Assembly: GCA_013150955.1 (NCBI GenBank)
Contig: JAADJD010000034.1
Coordinates: forward strand, 1 to 45,058
Length of the DNA stretch: 45,058 nucleotides
Direction: 5' to 3'
Origin: Calditrichota bacterium
GTDB taxonomy: Bacteria; Calditrichota; Calditrichia; RBG-13-44-9; J042
Under the pieces are notes generated by a model. That model ran no database searches, was not told the DNA's origin, and saw nothing but the letters and a program-made list of their open reading frames with translations. The number at the start of each line of letters is the position of its first letter. The stretch's first letter is position 1. A program made the position numbers and the translations under genes. This document shows, piece by piece, positions 34,052 to 42,448 of this stretch.

Positions 34052-35104
34052 CTAATTTACTTTATGCTTAGGGTTCTTTTTTTTATATGTCAATTTTCCA
34101 TCGCTACTAATAACGACCTCTGAAATGTTTAGTTCCCGGCTTAAATTTTCCAGATAATTTAGAAATTCCTGCCGCGATAGACCATCCAGCGGCCTGGGTT
34201 GAAATTCAACCTCTTTGTTATACACGTTAATAGGATGAACCTGAATTTCGTAGGTGGCCCCTGCCCGAAGCCGAATTTCCACCAGCATGCTGACCTTCGC
34301 GTTTTCACTGTAAGAACCAAAGATAAAATTTCCCAGCGAATAAACAATAGGTTTTCCACGATAAATTTCAATTCCCTGGATCACATGGGGATGATGTCCC
34401 AGAATCACATCGGCTCCGGCATCGATCAATTGATGGGCCAGCTGAATTTGATACGGCTTGGGGCGATCCATCAGTTCCTGTCCCCAGTGGCAGGAAACGA
34501 TTACCCAGTCCACTTCTTTTTTTAGATCCTCCACATCCTGAAAAACAAAATGATGATAGGGAAAACAGGTACCGGCGGTGGAGTCGGTGGCCCAGAATTC
34601 TTCCGGAAACGTCAGGCTATAAGCCAGAAACCCGATTTTCCAGTCACCGATCGTCACAATGGCCGGCCTGCGTGCTTCCCGAAGATTCATGCCTGCGCCG
34701 GCAAAATGAATGTCCCATTTTTTCAGCGTTTCCAGGGTTTCGGTCAAACCTTTGATGCCATAATCCAGGATATGATTATTGGCCAGGCTGACCAGATTAA
34801 TGCCCCCGGCTTTCAGCACTTCTGCCATCTCCGGCGGCACCTTGAAGTTGTACTTTTTGGGAAACGGATCACCGCCTGTAGTGAAAGGCGCTTCCAGATT
34901 GGCGAAAATCACATCCGCCGTTTCCAGCATCGGCTGGATATGTTGGAAGGGATAATCCATACCGTTTTGCTCAATCACGTCAATGACCCAGGAACCCAGC
35001 ATCACGTCCCCTCCGGCAATGACCCGAATTCCGGATTGCTGGCTCCAACCTTCCAGAACCCAGAACAGGGTACCGATCAGGACAATCTGCAGGGCTTTTC
35101 CCAT
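34052..35104 (-). CDS. CapA-family metallophosphatase-like protein
   Basis: 350 residues from ATG 35104 (a TTG at 35110 is in frame), with a signal peptide (MGKALQIVLIGTLFWVLEGWSQ). The CapA/PGA_cap fold is clear: IAGGDVMLG, FANLEAPF, LVSLANNHILDYG, WVIVSCHWGQE, VILGHHPHVIQGIEIY and PIVYSLGNFIFG carry the Asp, Asn and His metal ligands of the calcineurin-like superfamily. Relatives take part in poly-gamma-glutamate or capsule polymer export; no pgs genes are near, so the role here is open. It lies directly upstream of rpoD on the same strand. Confidence 0.9.
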   Translation of the reverse strand: MGKALQIVLIGTLFWVLEGWSQQSGIRVIAGGDVMLGSWVIDVIEQNGMDYPFQHIQPMLETADVIFANLEAPFTTGGDPFPKKYNFKVPPEMAEVLKAGGINLVSLANNHILDYGIKGLTETLETLKKWDIHFAGAGMNLREARRPAIVTIGDWKIGFLAYSLTFPEEFWATDSTAGTCFPYHHFVFQDVEDLKKEVDWVIVSCHWGQELMDRPKPYQIQLAHQLIDAGADVILGHHPHVIQGIEIYRGKPIVYSLGNFIFGSYSENAKVSMLVEIRLRAGATYEIQVHPINVYNKEVEFQPRPLDGLSRQEFLNYLENLSRELNISEVVISSDGKLTYKKKNPKHKVN

Positions 35105-35514
35105 TGCCAAATTTGCACATCTTCGCGTTTATCGTTCAATTTCAAAAAATGAATAAATTTATACTTCTTCAATGAATTTCAAAATAGAAAAAATAATTTT
35201 TTTGGTTCATCCAGAAGCGTTGTGATGTCTTCCCTGAAACGGGCATAAAAAGCATTATCGGTTTCCTCTCCGGAAAACTTTAATCGTTTTGCCTGTTTTA
35301 GATGTGAAGATCCGTCTGGGTGTTACAAAACTTTTTATCAAAACAACAGGGGGAAGGGTGGGCAGGGAGATTTCGGATATATTCATCCGAATATTCATTG
35401 ACAGGCTCAATATTTGAGATAAAAATTTTAATGAAAACAGAGCATAATCTGGCCAAAAAATCAATGGGAATCGAAAAAAATTGCAAAATATCTAAATAAA
35501 TAAACAAATTGATC
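35105..35514. other. AT-rich divergent intergenic region
   Basis: No gene, RNA or repeat copy is recognised here. Open frames on the minus strand (for example about 35255-35702) have no family character and run through the cold-shock leader. Confidence 0.6.
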
Positions 35515-35543
35515 TTGACAAAAATAATGCGGCATCCTATATT
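35515..35543 (+). promoter_or_regulatory. Strong promoter of the cold-shock gene
   Basis: Perfect TTGACA (35515-35520), 17-base spacer, TATATT (35538-35543). Transcription would start near 35550, giving a folded leader of about 100 bases. Confidence 0.75.
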
Positions 35544-35551
35544 TTTTTTAA

Positions 35552-35649
35552 CCTGTGGAAAGCACCTCTTCATTGGGCGGGAAATAAATCCACAGGGGTT
35601 CACAATGAAGAGGGCGAGGTGTTTAGTCTTTCTGGGAGGTTTTTGTTCT
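35552..35649 (+). promoter_or_regulatory. Structured 5' leader of the cold-shock gene (interlocking stems)
   Basis: CCTGTGGA (35552-35559) pairs perfectly with TCCACAGG (35589-35596). CCTCTTCATTG (35565-35575) pairs perfectly with CAATGAAGAGG (35603-35613). The second 5' arm lies inside the loop of the first stem, so both together form a pseudoknot. CACCTC (35563-35568) can instead pair with GAGGTG (35616-35621). The ribosome-binding site GGGAGG (35634-35639) lies just downstream. Cold-shock mRNAs such as E. coli cspA use temperature-dependent leader folds; a similar thermoswitch is inferred here. Confidence 0.6.
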
Positions 35650-35859
35650 ATGCCAACGGGTAAGGTAAAGTGGTTCAATGACAACAAAGGATGGGGCTTC
35701 ATTGAACCCGACGAAGGTGGCGATGATGTGTTTGTTCACTATTCGGCCATTCAGGAGGAAGGGTACAAAACGTTGCGTGAAGGTCAGCGGGTGGAGTATG
35801 AATTGCGCCCTGGTAAAGACGGAAAATACCAGGCGGCCAATGTTGTTAAAATTGAGTGA
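35650..35859 (+). CDS. csp: Cold-shock domain protein (CspA family)
   Basis: 69 residues, the standard size. Starting [11 protein letters not shown], it has RNP-1 (KGWGFI) and RNP-2 (VFVHYSAI), the two nucleic-acid-binding strands, and ends [11 protein letters not shown]. It binds single-stranded RNA and helps translation or transcription in the cold or generally. GGGAGG lies 10 bases before the ATG. In-frame ATGs at 35605 and 35509 would give N-terminal extensions not known in the family and cross the folded leader, so ATG 35650 is preferred. It is monocistronic with its own strong promoter and terminator. Confidence 0.95.
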   Translation: MPTGKVKWFNDNKGWGFIEPDEGGDDVFVHYSAIQEEGYKTLREGQRVEYELRPGKDGKYQAANVVKIE

Positions 35860-35878
35860 ACGAACCAAATCGCCCACA

Positions 35879-35924
35879 CAGGCAAAGGCCTCAGGGAATC
35901 GAGAGGTCTTTGCCTGATTTTTTT
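35879..35924 (+). terminator. Terminator of the cold-shock gene
   Basis: CAGGCAAAG (35879-35887) pairs with CTTTGCCTG (35908-35916), with further inner CCTC/GAGAGG pairs, followed by seven T. Confidence 0.85.
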
Positions 35925-36061
35925 CATCCCCCATTTGCTGTTCAACTTTTCCTCCTTCCGAAAAATCACGAAACTACCAATTGGGGCATGAAATCACCTT
36001 AACCAGTTCCTGTTCAGTGACTCCACCAAATAACCGGGAACCGGATTGTTTCGATGGTTGA

Positions 36062-36355
36062 TTTAACCCGCGATAAACTCAGATTATGCAGTAGACCACG
36101 AATTACACGAATGAACACAAATAAAATTAATAAAATAGATTGAATTGTACATGGATGAAAACATGTTCTCATAATTTATTCGCTTTTTTGTGGATGTATT
36201 TTGGTTTCATTCGTGAGATTCGCGGTTAAATGAACCCAAACAATGCGTTAAACTGCGAATCATGTGAATGAATTCGAAAAAATCAACAAAATAGCGAATA
36301 TATCCGGGAAAACATTTTCATCCAGATAGAATCCAGTGCATTTTATTATTTTTAC
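36062..36355. repeat. Interspersed palindromic repeat, cluster 8, left part
   Basis: A forward unit (about 36062-36233, ACCACGAATTACACGAATGA to TTCGTGAGATTCGCGG) is followed head-to-head by a reverse unit (from AACCCAAACAATGCGTTA, through GTGAATGAATTCG and CATTTTCATCCAGATAG) that stops at 36355, where the hairpin element begins. Confidence 0.85.
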
Positions 36356-36570
36356 CCGTTGTGCTAATTCAGGATAAAGCAGGTATTTAGAAAAACCGTT
36401 AAAACGGTTAAGAATCAATCGGTTACCTCATCTATTCTCCTGGCTGAAGCCAGGAGTTAATCGACATTCTCATTCATTAACACCCAGATTTATCTGGGTG
36501 GACAACTCCTAAAGTAACAATAATTTACAGAACCGTTTCAACGGTTTGGGTTGTCTAATTCGCACAACGG
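36356..36570. mobile_element. 215 bp MITE-like element with four hairpins and 9 bp inverted ends
   Basis: The ends CCGTTGTGC (36356-36364) and GCACAACGG (36562-36570) are perfect inverted repeats. Inside are four perfect hairpins: AACCGTT/AACGGTT (36394-36409), CTCCTGGCT/AGCCAGGAG (36437-36456), CACCCAGA/TCTGGGTG (36481-36500) and AACCGTT/AACGGTT (36531-36546). There is no open frame of note. It lies between two partial copies of the interspersed repeat, which share a direct repeat around GCGAATATATCCGGG. It resembles non-autonomous palindromic elements; no matching transposase is present and no target duplication is clear. Confidence 0.55.
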
Positions 36571-36682
36571 ATTAGCGAATATATCCGGGAAAACATTTTC
36601 ATCCAGATAAAATCACGTACATTTTATTATTTTTATTGGTGTTCATTCGTGTCATTCGTAGGCGAATGCATGATCTGGGATA
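36571..36682. repeat. Interspersed palindromic repeat, cluster 8, right part
   Basis: The right half of a reverse unit: GCGAATATATCCGGGAAAAC, CATTTTCATCCAGATA, then GTTCATTCGTGTCATTCGTA ending ATGCATGATCTGGG. It repeats the sequence seen just left of the hairpin element and so flanks it directly. Confidence 0.8.
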
Positions 36683-36698
36683 AAAGCTGTTTTTTTAT

Positions 36699-36726
36699 TT
36701 GGTCTTGCCATATTTCCCATTATATT
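36699..36726 (+). promoter_or_regulatory. Possible promoter of the M1 peptidase gene
   Basis: TTGGTC (36699-36704), 16-base spacer, TATATT (36721-36726; TATATTTT fits seven of eight bases of the FCB -7 element). The match at -35 is only moderate. Confidence 0.35.
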
Positions 36727-36800
36727 TTTCAGTTCGTACGAATGGCCATTCGGATCTTTCTCATCTTCGATATTCACCCATCAGCGGAGGTTGTTGTCTT

Positions 36801-38849
36801 ATGAAAACCATTGCATTTTTCCTGACACTCTGGTTCGTGATCCCGGTGTTTGCTCAGCCAGATTCTCTGGAAACCCGACGAATTGTGGAAATTACCCGCG
36901 AAGCCCGGCAGAAAGAGCGCGCCCAACGGGTACGTACGTTCACGGCCTGGAAAAAAGTGGCCAATCCCGATTCCGCCGATTACGATGCCATTTATTACGA
37001 GCTGAATCTGCGCATCTCTATATCTCCCAGACAGCTGGAAGGCACCGTCAAAGGCCTGTTTCGGAGCAACATTGAAGGATTGTCGGGCATCATTTTAAAT
37101 TTTGATTCGCGTGAAGATTTGAGCACCCCCTGGCAGGATTTCTGGGTGGCCGGCCCCATTCAAAACTGGCGGCATGAGAACTGGAATCTTTACCTGGACT
37201 TCGATACCACCTTTGGAATTGGGGATACGTTTTCCATAACCGTGCATTATCGCGGATTGCCCCGAAGGGGCGGATTTCAGGCGTTTGCATTCACCACAAA
37301 CAATTATGGGGATACGGTTGTTTCCACCCTGAGTGAGCCATATTTGGCCCAAACCTGGTGGCCCTGCAAGGATGATCCGTCCGATAAAGCCGATTCCGCC
37401 AAAATCATTGTCACCGTTCCCCGCGACTATCTGGTGGCCTCCAATGGGCTGTTACTGCGGGATGAACTGTTGCCCGATAGCAGCCGCCGAAAGTTTGTCT
37501 GGAAGGTGACCTATCCGATAACCACTTACTTAATCTCCCTGGCCATTGCCAAGTATACCCATTTTACCGATCGCTGGGAATATGAGCCCGGCAGGTATTT
37601 GCCCATCGATTATTACGTATATCCGCAGCAGTATAAGACGGCTGTGGAGGCTTTTCAGACCATTCCGGACATGTTGACCGTCTTTTCCGATCTCTTCGGG
37701 CTGTATCCATTTATCCGGGAAAAATACGGACACGCCCAGTTTGAATGGGGCGGCGCCATGGAGCACCAGACCATCACCAGTATCGGGAACGTTTCCATCT
37801 CCTGGGAATACATTTACGCCCATGAGCTGGCACATCACTGGTTCGGGAATCTGGTCACCTGCCGTACCTGGGGCGATATCTGGCTCAATGAGGGATTCGC
37901 ATCGTATTGCGAGGCGCTGTACTACGAGGCCATTAATGGTAAGCAAGCGTACCACGATTATATGAACGCTTCCCTGAGGTACATTAGTAGCTGGGGAGCA
38001 GAGGCCGTGTATCGATACCGGACGGATGATCCCTGGGACATTTTCAGTAGCACCGTGTACGACAAAGGGGCCTGGGTGCTTCATATGCTGCGATACGTGC
38101 TGGGGGATTCGGTATTCTTTCGGGTAATGTACGAATATCCCAACGATCCCCGATTCCGTTACGCCTCTGCATCCACCGCCGATTTTCAATCCGTTTGCGA
38201 AGCCATTAGCGGACAGGATTTGCAATGGTTTTTTGATCAGTGGGTGTATGAGCCGTATTATCCATATTATTACTGGGGATATACCGTGTCCGAGACCGAT
38301 TCTCTGTACGAAATTTACATTCAGGTGGAGCAGGCCAAACGTCCCAACTGGTTTACCAGTTACGTGTTTAAAATGCCTCTGGAATTTGAGATCCGTTATC
38401 TGGATGGGAGCAGCGAGCGGGTGCGATTATGGAATGAGAAGCGGGTGGAAACCTTTGTGCTGCGACGCAGTCAACCGGTGGATCTGATCAAATTTGATCC
38501 GGATCGGTGGATTCTGAAGAAGTCCAGTCGGGTGGTGGTGTCCATCCCCGATACCAACGAACAGCCCATTGCCCAGTTTCGGTTGTATCCCAATTACCCC
38601 AATCCCTTCAATCGGGAAACGAAAATTACCTACGACCTGGTTGATCCGGCGGCCATTCGGCTGGAGATTTACGATGTTCACGGGCGACGGGTGCGGACGC
38701 TGGTGGAAGGCTTCCATGCGTCGGGACGTTATACCGTGGTCTGGGATGCCACCGATGACGAGGGCCGGGTGGTCTCCGGAGGGGTGTACTTTAGCGTAAT
38801 TCGGGGTAGCGGCATTCGGGATGTAAGGAAAATGGTGTTCGTGCCCTGA
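36801..38849 (+). CDS. Secreted M1-family metallopeptidase with T9SS-like C-terminal domain
   Basis: 682 residues from ATG 36801, set by GCGGAGG ten bases upstream and a signal peptide (MKTIAFFLTLWF to FAQ). The N-terminal sheet domain leads to the gluzincin core: GGAMEH (Glu321, substrate N-terminus binding), HELAHHWFGN (zinc His341 and His345, catalytic Glu342) and WLNEGFASY (zinc Glu364). The downstream Tyr region is present (VYDKGAWVLHML). The enzyme should trim N-terminal residues from peptides outside the cell. The last 90 residues are a sorting domain with YPNYPNPFNRET, GRRVRTLVEG and GGVYFSV, so it is probably exported and cleaved or anchored by a type IX-like system. Confidence 0.92.
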   Translation: MKTIAFFLTLWFVIPVFAQPDSLETRRIVEITREARQKERAQRVRTFTAWKKVANPDSADYDAIYYELNLRISISPRQLEGTVKGLFRSNIEGLSGIILNFDSREDLSTPWQDFWVAGPIQNWRHENWNLYLDFDTTFGIGDTFSITVHYRGLPRRGGFQAFAFTTNNYGDTVVSTLSEPYLAQTWWPCKDDPSDKADSAKIIVTVPRDYLVASNGLLLRDELLPDSSRRKFVWKVTYPITTYLISLAIAKYTHFTDRWEYEPGRYLPIDYYVYPQQYKTAVEAFQTIPDMLTVFSDLFGLYPFIREKYGHAQFEWGGAMEHQTITSIGNVSISWEYIYAHELAHHWFGNLVTCRTWGDIWLNEGFASYCEALYYEAINGKQAYHDYMNASLRYISSWGAEAVYRYRTDDPWDIFSSTVYDKGAWVLHMLRYVLGDSVFFRVMYEYPNDPRFRYASASTADFQSVCEAISGQDLQWFFDQWVYEPYYPYYYWGYTVSETDSLYEIYIQVEQAKRPNWFTSYVFKMPLEFEIRYLDGSSERVRLWNEKRVETFVLRRSQPVDLIKFDPDRWILKKSSRVVVSIPDTNEQPIAQFRLYPNYPNPFNRETKITYDLVDPAAIRLEIYDVHGRRVRTLVEGFHASGRYTVVWDATDDEGRVVSGGVYFSVIRGSGIRDVRKMVFVP

Positions 38850-38897
38850 AAGAATCCTCGACGGGAAATACCGAATGGCTCGAACACACGATCAATT

Positions 38898-39070
38898 TTA
38901 ACTCAAATAAAGCGTTAAACCACCAATCACGCGAATGAATTCGAAAAAAATCAACAGAATAGCAAATATATCCGGGAAAACATTTTCATCCAGATAGAAT
39001 CCAGTGCATTTTGTTATTTTTATTGGTGTTCATTCGTGTCATTCGTAGGCTGTTGCATAATTTGGGTTTA
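38898..39070. repeat. Interspersed palindromic repeat, cluster 9
   Basis: A complete reverse-orientation unit: AACTCAAATAAAGCGTTAAA, CCACCAATCACGCGAATGAA, CGGGAAAACATTTTCATCC, GTTCATTCGTGTCATTCGTA and TGCATAATTTGGGTTT. Its centre is nearly identical to cluster 8, which suggests recent copying. It fills the convergent junction between the M1 peptidase and DUF58 genes. Confidence 0.85.
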
Positions 39071-39123
39071 AATTATCCAGAGTGCCAGCAAAGAAATTCA
39101 GGTGGCCATTGGTCGAAATTGAC

Positions 39124-40035
39124 TTACATCAATCGCTGGCGTTTGAGCAGAAAACGAATCAGTGCCTTATCGAAAGGTTCGCGCGTAAAGATGTTCTGAA
39201 AATCCACCTGCATGTTGTGGCAACCGGTTCGCAGGGTTTTGTAGAACGATTCCACCAGATTGCGATAGTCCTGACGAATGAAATAGGGCTGGGTTTTGAT
39301 CTCATCGCCGCTTTCCATGTCCACAAAGGTGATTTCATCGGAAAAGTCAAAAAACCAGTCCCGGGGATCCAGTATGTTGAAAACCAGTACTTCATGATTA
39401 TAGTAGCGAAAATGGCGGATGCCTTCCAGAATTTTGTCGGCATCCTCGTACAGAAATTCGGATAGGATGATGATCAGCCCGCGGCGTTTGATTTGCTCGG
39501 CCATCAGGTGCAGGGTGTCGCTGACCGAGGTTTTCACCGGCAGGGGCGAGGCCTGTTCCAGCGTCTGAAATAAAAATTTTAGGTAGGATGTGGCCGATTT
39601 GGGTGGCAGAAACTTTAACAACTTATCGGCGAAAAGTCCCAGTCCTACTGCATCCCGTTGTTTGATCAATATGTAAGCCAGTGCCGCCGCCAGGTAGGTC
39701 GCGTACTGTAATTTGGTAATGTTATGGCTGCTGTATCCCATGGAACCCGACACATCCAGCAGAATGTAAGCTTTCAGATTGGTTTCTTCTTCGTATTGCT
39801 TAATATAAAAGCGATCGGTGCGGCCGTAAACCTTCCAGTCAATATCCCGGATGTTGTCGCCAGGCATGTATTGCCGATGTTCCGAGAATTCCACGCTAAA
39901 TCCGTGAAACGGGCTCTTGTGCAGCCCCACCAGGAATCCTTCCACAATAAATTTGGCAATCAATTCCAGATTTTTCACCCGGGCAACAACTTCGGGATAC
40001 AGATATTGCCGATAGGATGTGTCGGGTGCACTCAT
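39124..40035 (-). CDS. DUF58 protein with von Willebrand A-like domain
   Basis: 303 residues from ATG 40035; an in-frame start at 40104 adds 23 residues of poor character. The DUF58 signature is complete: GFSVEFSEHRQYMPGDNIRDIDWKVYGRTDRFYIKQYEEE in short, then the vWA part with the MIDAS motif DVSGSM (Asp94), a later Thr/Ser site (SVSDTLHLM) and the ILSEF strand. Such proteins usually work with a MoxR-type AAA+ ATPase; none is in the window, so the partner must lie elsewhere. It is cytoplasmic (no signal or membrane helix). It is transcribed divergently from trxB. The ribosome-binding site is weak. Confidence 0.9.
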   Translation of the reverse strand: MSAPDTSYRQYLYPEVVARVKNLELIAKFIVEGFLVGLHKSPFHGFSVEFSEHRQYMPGDNIRDIDWKVYGRTDRFYIKQYEEETNLKAYILLDVSGSMGYSSHNITKLQYATYLAAALAYILIKQRDAVGLGLFADKLLKFLPPKSATSYLKFLFQTLEQASPLPVKTSVSDTLHLMAEQIKRRGLIIILSEFLYEDADKILEGIRHFRYYNHEVLVFNILDPRDWFFDFSDEITFVDMESGDEIKTQPYFIRQDYRNLVESFYKTLRTGCHNMQVDFQNIFTREPFDKALIRFLLKRQRLM

Positions 40036-40112
40036 TTTACGATCGCTTTGCCTTTTACCTGTTATCGTTCCTGAGAAAATTAAGGGTAAACCCGGTAAGG
40101 CCAAAACGAATT

Positions 40113-40140
40113 TTGAAATCGATGTATCTCTCGTTACATT
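40113..40140 (+). promoter_or_regulatory. Possible trxB promoter
   Basis: TTGAAA (40113-40118), 16-base spacer, TACATT (40135-40140). The start would fall near 40147, about 57 bases before the trxB ATG. Confidence 0.35.
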
Positions 40141-40203
40141 AATGAATCTAAATCTTTTGAATTTTTGACCGTGGACAACACAAACGAAGAGGAGAAGGGT
40201 TCA

Positions 40204-41163
40204 ATGGAAGTGAAGGGGCATTACAGGGTTGTGATCATTGGATCGGGGCCGGCGGGATTGACCGCGGCGATTTATGCAGGACGTGCCGAATTAAAACCCC
40301 TGGTTATTGAAGGGTTGCAGCCCGGGGGCCAGTTGACCATCACCACCGAAGTGGAGAATTTCCCCGGATTTCCCGAAGGCATCATGGGGCCGGAATTGAT
40401 GAATCGCATGCATGCGCAGGCCGAAAAGTTTGGAACAGAGTTTTATTTTGGAACGGTTACCCGGGTGGATTTTTCCCGGCGACCTTTTGTGATCGAGGCA
40501 GAGGGCACCGTCTTCACTGCCGATGCAGTGATCATCGCTTCGGGTGCTTCGGCCCGGCTGCTGGGACTGGAATCTGAAAAACGATTGATGGGGCGGGGCG
40601 TCAGCGCCTGTGCCACCTGCGACGGATTTTTCTTTAAGGACAAACACGTGGTGGTTGTCGGCGGCGGGGACTCAGCCATGGAAGAAGCCACCTTTCTCAC
40701 CAAGTTCGCCAGCCGGGTTACCGTGATTCATCGGCGGGATAAACTCCGGGCTTCCCGCATCATGCAGGAACGGGCCTTTCGGAATCCCAAGATCGACTTC
40801 TTGTGGAATAAAGTGGTCATCGATATTCTGGGAACCCCGGAGGAGGGTGTGAAAGGCGTTCGGCTAAAGGATACCGTCACCGGTGAGGAAAGCGAGTTTG
40901 CCTGTGAAGGGGTGTTCCTGGCCATAGGTCACGTGCCCAATACCAAAATTTTCGAGGGGCAACTGGAACTGGATGACAAGGGCTACATCATCACCGAAAA
41001 AGGTACCACGAAGACCTCGGTTAAAGGTGTCTTTGCCGCGGGAGATGTGCAGGACTCGGTTTACCGTCAGGCGGTAACCGCTGCGGGCAGTGGGTGCATG
41101 GCGGCTCTGGATGCCGAACATTATCTGGCGGAACTGGAATTCCAGGAAAGCCAGAAGAAATAA
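40204..41163 (+). CDS. trxB: Thioredoxin-disulfide reductase
   Basis: 319 residues from ATG 40204, set by AGGAGAAGGG a few bases upstream; the in-frame start at 40165 adds 13 residues. FAD binding is by [10 protein letters not shown] (13-18) and the late AAGDVQD motif; NADPH binding by [14 protein letters not shown] and the HRRDKLRAS arginines; the redox pair is Cys136 and Cys139 in [21 protein letters not shown] is a typical block. It passes electrons from NADPH to thioredoxin in the cytoplasm and so serves disulfide balance and ribonucleotide reductase. No thioredoxin gene is nearby. It ends directly at a repeat cluster. Confidence 0.96.
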   Translation: MEVKGHYRVVIIGSGPAGLTAAIYAGRAELKPLVIEGLQPGGQLTITTEVENFPGFPEGIMGPELMNRMHAQAEKFGTEFYFGTVTRVDFSRRPFVIEAEGTVFTADAVIIASGASARLLGLESEKRLMGRGVSACATCDGFFFKDKHVVVVGGGDSAMEEATFLTKFASRVTVIHRRDKLRASRIMQERAFRNPKIDFLWNKVVIDILGTPEEGVKGVRLKDTVTGEESEFACEGVFLAIGHVPNTKIFEGQLELDDKGYIITEKGTTKTSVKGVFAAGDVQDSVYRQAVTAAGSGCMAALDAEHYLAELEFQESQKK

Positions 41164-41333
41164 ACCCAGATTATGTAAAAAAACCACGAATTACACGAAT
41201 TAACACCAATAAAAATAATAAAATACATTGAGTAATATCTGGATGGAAATTTGTTTTCGGGTTAATTTGCGAATTCGTGGATATTTTTGGTTTCATTCGC
41301 GTGATTCGCGGTTTAACGCATTATTTGGGATAC
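41160..41333. repeat. Interspersed palindromic repeat, cluster 10
   Basis: A single complete unit and a good model for the family: AAACCCAGATTATGTA, ACCACGAATTACACGAATTA, T-rich centre with ATCTGGATGGAAATTTG, then TTCATTCGCGTGATTCGCGG and TAACGCATTATTTGGG. Its first base overlaps the trxB stop region. It lies in the convergent junction with the GAF-GGDEF-like gene. Confidence 0.88.
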
Positions 41334-41383
41334 ATGAGAAGAATGGGAACCCCACTTATCTGGCATTGCAATCGGTTGGGAGG

Positions 41384-42448
41384 TCAGGGACTGGAAGCAA
41401 TTAAATTAGACAGGGCCAGTTTAACCAGCAGGGGCGGCTCGATGGTATCCGTGGGATAGGTGGCCACATTGGTAGAGACGGCCAGTTTAATGGGGCCGGC
41501 TTTTTTGTGGGTAAATTCCATGGCTTCAAGATCCAGCTTGATTTTTTCCGCCAGGGCACAGGCATCTTTTTTGGTGGTTTCGGGGAGGAGCAAAAGAAAG
41601 ATGTTGTTATCGTAGTGAACGGGGATATCGAAGAGGCGGGTGTTTTGGTTCAGGTATCCCGACACCTGTTTTAAAATGGCATCCCGAAAGGCACTGCGGT
41701 AAATCTGCACGATCTTGCCGAAATTCTCAATCCGCACCGAAAGCAGGGAAAGCGGATGCTGGAATCGCTGAGATCGGCGGAATTCCGCTTCCAGCAGCAG
41801 GGAAAGCGTGTGGCGTCGAAACATGTTGGTCAGAGGATCCCGCCAGCTTTGTCTGTTCAACATATCCACCCGCTCGCTGCGCAGCATGGTGATGGTGATG
41901 GGTTCGGTCAACTGGGAGAGCACGTTTCGGTCGGCGTCGGAAAACCCATTGACCCGCGTTTTGTGGAGCTTCAGCACACCCAGAGGGGGCTGATCGCCAT
42001 GGGCCAGGGGCAGGTAAAGCAGGCATCCCCGTGCCATTCCCGGAAGTCCCAGAAATGCACCGGGCCGGGCCTGTGAAATGTCCGGCACGTAAATCATCTG
42101 ATTCTGAAGATATGCCTGACCGACAAATCCTTCCCCCGGTTTGTAGAAAATCTCTCGCAACCGACGCTTGGCAAACCCGTTGGAGTATTTCACCAGCAAC
42201 CAGTGTTGCCGTTCTTCAAACACAAAAAAGGCGAAATCTTCGGTTTGAAAGAACTCCAGGAATAACTTGCGGATGGCTCGAATGAAGTCCTTGATGTCGA
42301 ACACCCCGTTTAACAGTTGCAATGCGTTGTACAGTCGGAGCAGTTCTTTAATTTGATGGGTGAGCAGATTGTTGATGCTTTCGATTTCTGCAAATTTGTC
42401 TTCCAGCTCTTCAATTTTCTTTTGAATGTTGGAAATTGAATGTGTCAT
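41384..42448 (-). CDS. GAF-domain protein with degenerate GGDEF domain
   Basis: 354 residues. An N-terminal coiled coil (about 1-45) leads to a GAF sensor domain (about 50-195, KPGEGFVGQAYLQ, PLGVLKLHK) and a GGDEF-like domain (about 205-350). The latter opens with DPLTNMFRRHTL, close to the usual DPLTGLxNR, but at the active site the GGDEF stretch reads HYDNNIF, so cyclic di-GMP synthesis is not expected. It could be a binding or regulatory domain. There is no clear ribosome-binding site before ATG 42448. It is transcribed divergently from the TolB/TPR gene. Together with the altered HD-GYP protein it is one of two dead-looking cyclic di-GMP enzymes here. Confidence 0.8.
   Translation of the reverse strand: MTHSISNIQKKIEELEDKFAEIESINNLLTHQIKELLRLYNALQLLNGVFDIKDFIRAIRKLFLEFFQTEDFAFFVFEERQHWLLVKYSNGFAKRRLREIFYKPGEGFVGQAYLQNQMIYVPDISQARPGAFLGLPGMARGCLLYLPLAHGDQPPLGVLKLHKTRVNGFSDADRNVLSQLTEPITITMLRSERVDMLNRQSWRDPLTNMFRRHTLSLLLEAEFRRSQRFQHPLSLLSVRIENFGKIVQIYRSAFRDAILKQVSGYLNQNTRLFDIPVHYDNNIFLLLLPETTKKDACALAEKIKLDLEAMEFTHKKAGPIKLAVSTNVATYPTDTIEPPLLVKLALSNLIASSP

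Noticed and set aside
35509-35649. N-terminal extension of the cold-shock protein
   Set aside because: The promoter -10 and the folded leader lie in this frame, and the family starts at MPTGKVKWF with a good ribosome-binding site.
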